Below are positions 1 through 8,100 of a stretch of 11,634 nucleotides of DNA, in pieces. Source of the stretch: Nephromyces sp. MM_2019. Lineage: Eukaryota; Apicomplexa; Aconoidasida; Nephromycida. The notes below the pieces were generated by a model, which did no database searches, was not told the DNA's origin, and saw only the letters and a list, made by a program, of their open reading frames with translations. Every line of letters begins with the position of its first letter. Positions within the stretch are counted from its first letter, which is position 1. The stretch spans positions 1-11,634 of the forward strand of contig JADHZB010001386.1 of assembly GCA_015657535.1 (NCBI GenBank). The letters run 5' to 3'. The position numbers were made by a program, and so were the translations under genes.

Positions 1-135
1 TGTGCTGGAGAGATATCTAGTGTGTGTTTCATTGTGTGTGTGGATGGTAATAGATGTGTGTACTGGAGAGATATCTAATGTGTGTTTCATTGTGTATGTT
101 GATGGTAGTAGATGTGTGTGCTGGTGTGTACGTAT
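1..135. repeat. 58-bp TG-rich tandem repeat
   Basis: Two full units (5-62 and 63-120) start with CTGGAGAGATATCTA and differ at about five positions. A third, truncated unit begins at 121. The array may continue to the left of the window. It lies in TG-rich sequence that looks intronic. Confidence 0.85.
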
Positions 136-420
136 GTGGGTGTGTGTGTTGGTATCAAAGTGGATCGGTGTGCATATTATCTATACTCCAATGTTGCGTC
201 CATTGGGTTTCCCACACACACCCACTCAATAACTTCTGTTTATTCCTAGAGCTTAATCATTGTTATCAAATCTCCCTTTCAATGTGCACACACACACACA
301 CACAGTTGGACACAATCTTGCACATACAGCTATTTCAGTTCATTACGAGCGTTTCCCAATTCTATTTGATCCCCAACACACACACACACATGTGTTTGCT
401 ATATTCTCAGTTTGTGCGCT
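1..420. other. intron-like TG-to-CA block, no gene seen
   Basis: This stretch has TG-rich sequence (1-165) followed by CA-rich sequence, with (CA)n near 286-304 and 381-391. The same TG-then-CA order is seen in several introns of the SBPase and SOSS-B-like genes, so it is probably intronic. That order reads the same on both strands, so it does not show which strand is transcribed. The open frames here only translate the repeats. Confidence 0.45.
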
Positions 421-438
421 AACGCAGAGATAAGCTTC

Positions 439-1236
439 TTATACAGTTTTCACTCTCTATATACCACAGCGGTGAGCAAGTAAACACAAGAACGGCGAAA
501 TTGATAAAAAGTCAGAATAAACGATAAAAAAAGAGGAAGAAGAGGAAAAAGAGGAAAAAGAAGATGAAATTTCAACAAAATCAAAGAAAAATGCAGAGGC
601 GATTATTTTAGATAAAACATCTATGAGGAGGGAGAGAGTAAAGAGACTCACATCAAAACCCACTTGAAGCGCCTTAACCCTCCCTATAAGCCCTAAAAAG
701 CGGGAAAAAGACGAAAAAGTCAGAAAATAATGAATTTAAGTGCTTTCTCCTCTTGAGGAACCTTCATCTCGAAATAACACACAAATCTCAGTTTGAAGCA
801 AAAACCTTGAAATTCCGGGTAATTTAGCGTTGAAGATGCTCGAATAGTTTGCTTGAATGGAATTATCCCTAAACGAGAGAGATGCCAGTAAGAAAAATGT
901 GTTTGAAGAGGAGAAGAAGGAGTGTGTTGAAGCTATAAACTTCCCACATTAGAGGGGACGTAAAAGGTGCGTGTAGTGGAGAATCTTCACTCGCTTCAGC
1001 GAGAGAAATCAAAGAAGTGTGTGTGTAGTGCAGCTTCTTCACGCTCTCTCTCTCAATCAAACATCACCATCGCAGTCGTGTGCGTGATATCTTCACCCTC
1101 TCTCGATCAAAATTCATCAAAACACCCCTCCCTCAACTCGCATAAGTCATCAAAAACCCTTCATGTCGACATCTTCAAAAAGCTTCTCAGCGCTTACATT
1201 CTCTCCCTCTTCTGAGCTCACTTATCTCAAAAAAAT
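439..1236 (-). CDS. possible alternative 3' exons downstream of the SOSS-B-like gene
   Basis: I do not recognise this as an independent gene. Reading the minus strand, four short segments join in compatible phases: 1236-1198 (donor GTAAGC), 868-806 (acceptor CTCTCGTTTAG), 692-652 (acceptor CCGCTTTTTAG, donor GTGAGT) and 456-439 (acceptor TATATAG, ending TAA). The frame of the first segment is the same as that of the SOSS-B-like gene beyond its TGA at 1256. A 48-nt GT–AG intron at 1284-1237 would remove that TGA and link the two, giving a product of about 269 aa. The last proposed intron (651-457) is pyrimidine-rich on the minus strand. No ATG starts the chain independently. Frames were chosen to fit and alternative frames are open in the same places, so this is weak evidence; the region may simply be 3' UTR. 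Confidence 0.22.
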
Positions 1237-1255
1237 CTTCGTCTTCATACTTTTT

Positions 1256-2656
1256 TCATGAAAAGAACAAATCCCAGCCTATACCAAGCTCTAATAAAGG
1301 GTTTTCTTCTTCATCTTCTGTTTCATCTAAAAGCTGGAGCGAAGAGGAGGGAGATGAAGCTTCTTTATGATTTATCATCCCTTCCTCTTGCTGTTTCAAG
1401 CTCTGGAGGCTGAGATTACTCATATCTGGTTGAAGTCGAAAGTACATGCACATACTGCCAATCTTTTCTACGTCGCCAATCATCTGCTGGGTCATTGGAT
1501 CAGTCCTATCTAGCGGAATCAACACCTGCAGAATGAAGTGAAGATGTGATATGTGTGTGGCGGGTTGATGCGGAGCGTGTGGTACGTGTGTGCGATGGGT
1601 TGATGCCAAGCCTGGCGAATGTGTGTGAGGGTCGTTGGTGTATTTGAATGGATTGATGCCAATTTTTAGGTATGTACACCTGTGTGTGTGCGTATTTATC
1701 TCCGTGTGTGCGTGAAATGAGTTGTAAAATCAGTGCAGGCAAAGGCCCACGACAAACTCTGACGGAAGAGCTTCGTATAAATCCAAAACTGCGGGTTTTT
1801 CAACATCAAATAGCCTCTTTATGTACGCGAAAAGCCAAACTACAGTGTATACACCAAAGGATTGTTACACACACATGCCAACATAGAGACACACATGCAC
1901 GCCAATTCCAGTTGAAAAATGAAGGAAGGAACCCCAAATATCAAAGATTTCTCGGTTTCAGCTGATCTTTTCATTGAAATTCCTCCGAAGTGTAAACGTA
2001 CAAGAAAAAACTCACAAGGGAGCATCAATATTATGGGCTATCCCACAAACACACACAGAGCGAGAGCAAGAAAGATGCTCTCCAACACAAAGATTTCTTC
2101 CAACATAAACCCACATAGAGAGACAGAAAGAGAAATTCTCTCAAACGCACACACACCGATTTCCTCCAACACACACACATTTTCTCCAACACGCACATAT
2201 CTCCCCGCACACGCCGCCCCCCATCCACCCCTCACCCCTCCAACTCACCAAACTCCCACCATTGATAATAGCCGACGCACCCCTAACCTTCAAGATATCA
2301 CCAGGTTGAATCAACTCCTTCAACCTCCCATCCTCATAGTCATGAAACTCAATTTGAAGCTTTGAAGAATCAAATTTAACTTCTTCACTCAAACCTTCCC
2401 ATTTATTAGGGCTTCTTCCGCTAATTTCATTGCTTCTTAGGAAGAAAAACTTCATGAATCTCACAGAAACCGCCAGAATAGCTGAAGATGTTTCATCGGC
2501 TATTCTGAAGCGAAAGAGTAACTGATTGAGGGGGGAAGACGCATTCTTCAAGGGATCGGGTAGGGGGGATACACAGATACAGTTGAAGATAAGGTTTTTC
2601 TGATGCAAACGAATGCCAGAGAGGGTGGTGATTGTGGGGGGAGGCTCCGGGTACAT
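1256..2656 (-). CDS. SOSS-B/hSSB1-like OB-fold nucleic-acid-binding protein
   Basis: Two exons on the minus strand, 2656-2249 and 1525-1256, give 225 aa (human SOSS-B1 has about 211). The intron 2248-1526 has donor GTGAGT and acceptor CTGCAG, in phase 0. Landmarks follow the family order: KNLIF (about 20-24; family LNLIF), FRIADETSSAILAVSV (about 50-65; family CKVADKTGSINISVW), LIQPGDILKVRGASA (115-129; family LIQPGDIIRLTKGYA) and KIGSMCMYF (157-165; family KIGEFCMVY). Together these outline an OB fold. Between the second and third blocks there is an insertion of about 45 residues (roughly 67-113), absent from the human protein. The tail is acidic and Ser-rich, probably disordered. In animals this family binds single-stranded DNA in repair; that role here is inferred. 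The start chosen is the first in-frame ATG after an upstream TAG. A longer C terminus by splicing past the TGA is possible. Confidence 0.75.
1526..2248 (-). other. 723-nt intron of the SOSS-B-like gene
   Basis: On the minus strand the first part is G/T-rich with TGTGTG tracts (plus 2220-1866) and the last part is A/C-rich with CACACA tracts (plus 1720-1550). The middle (1730-1864) has no such repeats and is open in one minus frame and one plus frame, with protein-like composition. It could be a cassette exon or chance. The splice junction on either side of the intron joins family-conserved sequence directly, so no exon is needed here. Confidence 0.7.
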
Positions 2657-3050
2657 GGGGAGTGGAAAAATTGGCAAGAGGAGGAAATTTTGGGGGGGGG
2701 AATGAGGGGAGAACTACTGTTGTAGAGATGGGGGGAATAGTTAGTTAGGATGGAGGAGGGGTTGAATGTTTCGATATGTATGCGAGGGTGGGGCGTGGGT
2801 TTAGGTGTGCTGGGGGGAGGGAGGTTTAAGTGAGTGGTAATATGGGGGAGGATTTGAGTTAGCGTGTGAGGGGAGGGGGTAGATGAGGGGGTGGGTTTGA
2901 TTTAGTGGTAATATGGGACGGTAGGAAGGGGGGGGTTCAACTGTGTGGTAATGTAGGGAAGAGGATGGTTATAGCGTGCGTTTTTGGTAATGCGAAGATG
3001 AGGAGAGAGCCAGCATACACTCTCCTCCGGTTTCCATCAAATAAACGCAT
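2657..3050. other. G-rich region upstream of the SOSS-B-like gene
   Basis: The plus strand is strongly G-rich, including a run of nine G at 2692-2700 and several GGGG clusters up to 2940. On the coding (minus) strand this is a C-rich leader just before the ATG at 2656, so it probably contains promoter and 5' UTR. Short open frames at 2905-3129 (plus) and 2937-3125 (minus) overlap each other and neither has convincing splice or start context. Confidence 0.4.
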
Positions 3051-3051
3051 T

Positions 3052-3318
3052 TCACTGGTATGTTCCGTGAAAATGCATGCATCCACGCATGTGTGTGCCA
3101 CCAGTGAAGCAAGCAAAAGCTGCAAATAAGTGTGAAGAGAATGCTAAACCGTAGGAGCTTGCGACGCGTAGCAGAGTTAGACTCTGAAGATGCACAAAAG
3201 CACACACACGCAGAGATTTAAACATCTACTCTGAAAACACCAAGAACAGCGTGGAATTCGGCAGTTCTAGCGGGAAACTTGAAGATGGGATACCAAAGTG
3301 TGCGACGATTTTTTGCAT
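3052..3318 (-). CDS. weak two-exon ORF, possible small membrane protein
   Basis: On the minus strand an ATG at 3318 opens 26 codons to a donor at 3240 (TTG then GTGTTT). A 57-nt intron ends at CATCTTCAG (3184), and the phase-0 continuation 3183-3052 runs to TGA. The 69-aa product would have a hydrophobic stretch after the junction (SLTLLRVASSYGLAFSSHLF). I do not recognise the family. The plus strand is also open across 3215-3340 after a CACACGCAG acceptor-like sequence, so the strand is unresolved. Support is only phase, plausible splice sites and composition. Confidence 0.2.
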
Positions 3319-3344
3319 GCAAGTAGCGAAAGCGTTTTAAGATG

Positions 3345-3730
3345 ATTGCGTGGTGTGTGAGTGGGGGAGGGTTGGAGTGTGTGTGTGAGTGGGGGAGGGT
3401 TGGAGTGTGTGTGTGAGTGGGGGAGGGTTAGAGTATGTGTGTGAGTGGGGGAGGGTTGGAGTGTGTGTGTGAGGGTAAGGATGGGATGTGTGTCTGGTGT
3501 TTCACCAAGTGTGTAAGATGGGGCTAGTGTGTGAGGAAGCGGTTCTATGTCTCCAAGCATTTGTGTATTGTACAGTACGCGTATGTCAGAGAATCCGGAG
3601 GGAGAAGATGCGTGTGTGAAGGAATGAACGGGAAGTAGAGTGCGAGAGGACAGGGAGGGGTGTGTGTGAGCTGACAGGGTCGTGTGTGTGTAAGAGGACA
3701 CGGTTCTGTGTGTACGATTGGGGTCGTATG
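3345..3730. other. TG/G-rich noncoding block
   Basis: The plus strand is almost continuously TG- and G-rich, including the 28-bp tandem array. The minus-strand open frames here (products full of THTHTH) translate the repeat and are not credible genes. It could be an intron or an intergenic spacer. Confidence 0.6.
3361..3472 (+). repeat. four 28-bp G-rich tandem repeats
   Basis: Units start at 3361, 3389, 3417 and 3445. Units 1, 2 and 4 are identical and unit 3 differs at two positions. Each holds GGGGGAGGG followed by a (GT)n run. Eight G-runs of three or more on one strand give G-quadruplex potential. Confidence 0.92.
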
Positions 3731-4402
3731 CGCGGATAAATGGAGAGTTTCTTTCTTGAAGGAATTAGAGCTAAACAGAAAAAGAGCAGGTCTATACCAT
3801 CATAGCCTGCGTGTGCAAAGCCACCCCAGGTGATGGTTCTCAAACCCCAAAGCGATACTTATAGTTCTTTTCGCATGGGATACCAAAACTTAAACCCTAA
3901 AAAGCTCAAAACCCTAAACCCTACTCTCCTGTCGAGTTAAAACCTCTACCGAGCGCACACTCTAGTACTTTGCGAAGAAGATGGCGATTGACTTCACTTC
4001 TTCCGACTTTTACACTTTTTCACAACATATAAAAAAAACTCAGCAGTTTCATCGCTTTTGGCGTTGAAGAAGTCAGAAGAGGAAGAAGAGGAGCTTCTAA
4101 AGTTCGGTAGTGCCTTAAAGAAGAAGTTAGACAGTAAAAGCAGAGGAAAATTTCATGAGAAAACGAGAAATTTGATGAAATTAGGCGAATTTCTGGGAAG
4201 TTATGAGGAAGGAGAGCAGGATTTCAGGGGCTGCAGAAGCTTTCTTCCTATACTTTAGATTTTAGGGGAGTTTTCAGCAACTTTACCTAGACCTTCATAT
4301 CTTTGCATCTTCATACATGCACGGATATTTTCACTCACTGGTAGTCTCAGATCTTCACACACAATAATATCTTCACATCTTCGTGAAGCTTTCGCTAAAA
4401 AG
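3731..4402. other. unresolved region with a broken ORF pair
   Basis: No confident gene. An ATG at 3981 in good context (GAAGAAGATGGCG) opens a plus-strand frame that stops after 28 codons. An overlapping frame, open from 3992 to TAG at 4258, encodes a Lys/Glu-rich segment and lacks an ATG. The two would join if one base of register were lost near the A8 run at 4031-4038. There is no GT–AG pair available to join them. A separate ATG at 3740 opens 21 codons. CCCTAAA-like bits occur at 3892-3923. The stretch 4290-4395 has four ATCTTC motifs and probably lies just downstream of the minus-strand gene ending at 4403. Confidence 0.4.
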
Positions 4403-4773
4403 CTACCTCAAAATCTTCTCAGTTACATCATTTACTTGATTTGGATACAAATCCACAAAATCATAGAAAACAAGCTTCTCTTGATGCTTTCCAAAGTAAA
4501 AAGCTTCTTCTCTCAACTCTCCTTGCAGCACACACTGCAGCTGCGTAAAAAGACGAGACCTATCGCTCTATCGAAGTTTATTGAACTCTCCCAAAGAGGC
4601 CGACACGGTAAAGTTGCTTATTCATACACACACTTGTAGCCGAAATTAGCAGTCTCCTCGTTGAAGGCTGTTTCATACACACAAGCAATATCATCAACCT
4701 CCTACTTCAAGGCAATCACACACACAAACCCCCCCACACACACACACACGCGGTTCTTTGTTACTACAAGCAT
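4403..4773 (-). CDS. candidate 82-aa protein of unknown function, three exons
   Basis: I do not recognise this protein. Minus-strand exons 4773-4750 (ATG plus seven codons), 4701-4634 and 4559-4403 join in phases 0 and 2 and end at TAG. Introns are 4749-4702 (48 nt, donor GTGTGTGTG, acceptor GAAGTAG) and 4633-4560 (74 nt, donor GTGTGTATG, acceptor GCGATAG). Both first introns start TG-rich as in neighbouring genes. The product is charged and helical-looking, with no signal peptide or membrane segment; typical segments are ANFGYKSRLFTQLQ and EKLVFYDFVDLYPNQV. The N terminus is uncertain: an in-frame stop precedes the ATG, but an unassigned consensus donor GTAAGT at 4898-4893 could belong to a leader exon. 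Plus-strand frames are also open across exon 3. Its upstream neighbour on the same strand, SBPase, ends 417 nt away. Confidence 0.42.
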
Positions 4774-5190
4774 AGAAAAGATAACTTAGGCGAAAGCAAT
4801 CAGAGAAGCCCAAATAAAGCCGAAACTATCGCAGAAGTAGAGGTTATTTGATAGTCACTGGATGAGTGTAGGTACAGCAGCTCAACGCCGATACTTACTG
4901 ATGATAATCACAACCTGTTAACACATACACATCCCAATGATAAAAACTTGGTATGTGTAAGACTCATTCAAACTTAGAAAAAAGAGCATATCGTGATACA
5001 AAGTACACACATACACACACACACACACACACGCACGCACGCACGCATAAATCCTCTGAGATTCTCCACAAAACACATAAAAATCGTCGAAAAAGAAGAT
5101 GTGTTTCTAGACGGTCTTCAAGCAGAGCTTTGCAGTCCCAGTAATCCTTCCACTCCAGGAGAATAACACACACTGAGAGGACCTCACGCT
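4774..5190. other. SBPase 3' flank and upstream region of the 82-aa candidate
   Basis: The stretch between two tandem minus-strand genes should hold the SBPase 3' UTR and the promoter of the smaller gene. It contains a CA microsatellite and an unassigned minus-strand donor GTAAGT (4898-4893). A 69-codon minus frame (5173-4964) mostly translates the microsatellite and I do not consider it real. Confidence 0.55.
5005..5046. repeat. (CA)n / (GCAC)n microsatellite
   Basis: About ten uninterrupted CA units (5013-5032) are followed by four GCAC units. It lies between two genes and may form Z-DNA. Confidence 0.9.
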
Positions 5191-8100
5191 TCAGGAAGAC
5201 AGGGGTAGCCCATGATTTCTTAAGAAGGTTTCGAACCTCTCTACTTCTTCAGCAGTGCCTCCACAGAAAGGCACCCGTTGATCCATATTCTCTATAGGCT
5301 ATTGTAGCATATTATAGGGTGTAGAGGTGGTGTGAGAAAAAAGAAGATGGTGTGTGTGTAGGTGGAGACACACATTAATCGGGTTCAGAGGAATGCAAAA
5401 ATATGTGGAGGATCACACACCAGCTACTGGGGGTGCAGGTTCACACACGTACAACTTCAGCACACATGTCAGACTGATGCTACAGCCAAGGAAGCATCTC
5501 GCAAGTCACCTTCTCACATACTCCCCAACCCCCCAACTTACAATGTCAAGTATGGAGCACCTCCCATCCGAAGTACGGCCGTTAGCATGCTCTATAAGGT
5601 AAGCAATCGGAGCGACTTCGTAGACTAAACGAAGCTTCGCAGGAGCGTTCTCAGAGGCAGGATTACTGAAGATTCCATTACCCTTTTGAAAGATCTGATA
5701 AACATCAGGAACTAAGCCTCCTAAAAGGTAGAAAGTAGAGATCCTTAAAGGAAGGAGTTTAAAAGAGAAAGAAGAGGAAAAAGAGGAGGAAGAGGAGGAA
5801 GAGGAGGAAGAGGAGGAAGAGGAGGAAGAGGAAGAGGAGGAGGAAGAGGAAGAGGAGGAAGAGGAGGAGGAAGAGGAAGAGGAGGAAGAGGAGGAAGAGG
5901 AGGAAGAGGAGGAAGAGGAGGAAGAGGAGGAAGAGGAGGAAGAGGAGGAGGAAGAGGAGGAAGAGGAGGAGGAAACGGAGAAGAAAGAAGAGGAAGAGGA
6001 AGAGGAGAAAGAGGAGGAGGAAGAGGAGGAAGAGGAGGAAGAGGAGGAGGAAGAGGAGGAAGAGGAGGAGGAAGAGGAGGAAGAGGAGGAGGAAGAGGAG
6101 GAGGAAGAGGAAGAGGAGGAGGAAGAGGAAAAAGAGGAGGAAGAGGAGGAAGAGGAAAAAGAGGAAAAAGATACAGAAGAACAGGGAGATGAGGAAGAAG
6201 ATACAGAAAAGGGAGATAAAGGCATAGGAATTACTAGGCTGAACAATACCGAGCAACCCCTCAGATACACAGCATGGCAAGAAAGACATACGCAAAATCG
6301 TTTGCGCACACATACAATGATATTACACATAGCAGAGTAGCACACCACACAATATCACAACACACACACACACACCACACACTAGCAGAACAGATACGTG
6401 CACACCTGTGTAACGCAGGGTATACTTCTTTTCCAGCCAGTAATCCACCAGAGCCTTATACCCCATCAGATCGTTGGTAGCTCGGATATTTGCAGGGGAG
6501 AAGATGCGAGCTCCCGCCTTCTTGATAACAGGCGAAAGAGGCAAGACGTAGAAATCGTCTTTTATGTAGATTAAATCGAAAACTTCTCCTCTGAGCCCTA
6601 ATAAGACGTTTATCCGAGGCCCATACACTGCCATAATGCTACAAACCAGCTGTCGACCTGAAGCACAGTGAGAAAATGCGTGTGTGGGAGTCTATGTCTG
6701 TGTGTGCGTGGTGCGCGTGTATCCTGTCGTTGTGCTAGTGCGCTGTTTTTGTGCTAGCGTGTATGTGTGTATGTAAAAGAGTCCTTGGCTGTCATCTATG
6801 TGAGTGTATAGACATGTGGTACTACCGAAGGATCTATAGAAAATGAGTTCAACTGATGCTTAATTCCTAAAAAGCTGCCTATGCAGTTTTACCTGAACAC
6901 ACACAAGCACACACACAAAAACACTTGCACGAATACAAGGACATACAAAAAAGCACATGCACAGATAAGCACACACACACACAAACAAACACACACGCAC
7001 GGATAAGCACACGCGCATTACATAGCTTCACCAGTCTTTCCAAGCAAAACATCATCACCAGGTGGACCACTCTCCCACACACCAACGATACTGCCAACAC
7101 TCCAGTTGCAGTCGATAATGCTACTCCCATCGAGGGGGTCCCAACACACAATAAACTTCCCATCTTTATGTACCTCCTATCAAACACAAGGTGATAAGAA
7201 GTAAGAAAGAGGAGATATAAAAGCATAATCAAACAGAGCATGAAAGCTCCCGAAGGGAGGTGTACGTACACGCCCCCCTGAAGATATAAAAGCACAGCTA
7301 AATTAGATACAGAACTTTATACAATTTAGGAAGATTTGCAAAGAAGAAGCATAAAGAAGAGGCAGAGATTCAAAGAATGTCCAACACACCAAGAGCAAAG
7401 TACTCAAACAGGACTGAGCTCTTCCAGAACTTCGCAGTAACACATGCATATTGAGTGTACGTACACTTGTTTTCATAGGCTTAAAGCGCAGGCAAAATCG
7501 CATTTTGTTCTTGTGTGTTCGGGGTAAAAGCGACATGCATACCAGCACAATGAAGTTCCTATACCGAGTAAGGGTAGAATAGACTGTCTACTCACACACA
7601 CATGTTTGCCGATAGAATAGAGCATATTAACACACACAATTGCAGAGAAAATGGTGTGTCATCACGAACAAACACCCATGTACAGCAAACAGTATATCAT
7701 CATACACATAATAAACGGCATAACATGACACACACACACATACCTTCAGATCGATACTCTCTTCACTGCTAGTATACTTGATGCTCGCCTCTCCTTCTGC
7801 CCATTCATTGAAGATTTTCTCAGCCAGTAGATCTACAGAGAGCTGCTCATCTCCGAAGTCATTAACTGAGCCAATCTTCGTCACCAGCCCAGTGCTCAAC
7901 TTCTTCCCAATAAGAGCTAAGAAAATAAAAAAAAAAGAACGTCTAAAACACACATATAAATGTATGAAATACACACACGCACACTCATTAGTGCATGACA
8001 TACGCACACACTAGAGACAACCATACGCGCACACGTACCCTCAAACACCACAGTTTATCACGCGCACTCATATGTCACACACAGATTATACACACACGCA

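Larger units (their letters stand above)
5721..6405 (-). other. 685-nt SBPase intron with giant polypyrimidine tract
   Basis: The donor GTGTGCACG follows ACACAG and the acceptor is CTTTTAG. The splice restores the invariant YTGGLVPDV. In transcript order it holds TG-rich sequence, then a pyrimidine tract of about 411 nt, then about 39 nt to the acceptor. Reading through this intron creates the long Ser-rich open frame 6348-5506, which is not a protein. Confidence 0.92.
7177..7743 (-). other. 567-nt SBPase intron
   Basis: The donor GTATGTGTGTG follows GATCTGAAG and the acceptor is TTTGATAG. Both sides are phase 0. The intron carries two copies of the GTGTACGTACAC palindrome. Confidence 0.88.

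Noticed and set aside
3361..3472. 28-bp direct repeats as a CRISPR array
   Set aside because: The units are contiguous with no unique spacers, and the window is eukaryotic.
3267..3701. 144-codon minus ORF rich in THTHTH and PSPTHT
   Set aside because: It translates the TG/G-rich tandem repeats; there is no domain-like composition or splice logic.
3892..3923. CCCTAAA units as a telomere
   Set aside because: There are only about three scattered copies, inside gene-containing DNA; too few to be a telomeric array.
4031..4042. Canonical -1 frameshift heptamer A-AAA-AAC
   Set aside because: The heptamer is present but in the wrong register: the zero-frame codons are AAA ACT, so the standard slippery-site geometry is not met.
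5759..6313. 184-codon Leu/Phe-rich minus ORF
   Set aside because: It is another frame of the same intronic pyrimidine tract; a stop-free repeat, not a membrane protein.
5506..6348. 280-codon minus ORF with a poly-Ser core
   Set aside because: It is intron read-through: the N-terminal part and Ser tract are SBPase intron 6405-5721 and only the C-terminal part (5720-5542) is exon. The splice restores YTGGLVPDV.
6800..6875. Cassette exon inside the SBPase intron 7031-6658
   Set aside because: Its only open frame starts in phase 1 and ends in phase 0, which would break the downstream frame; direct splicing gives the family-conserved TGR.
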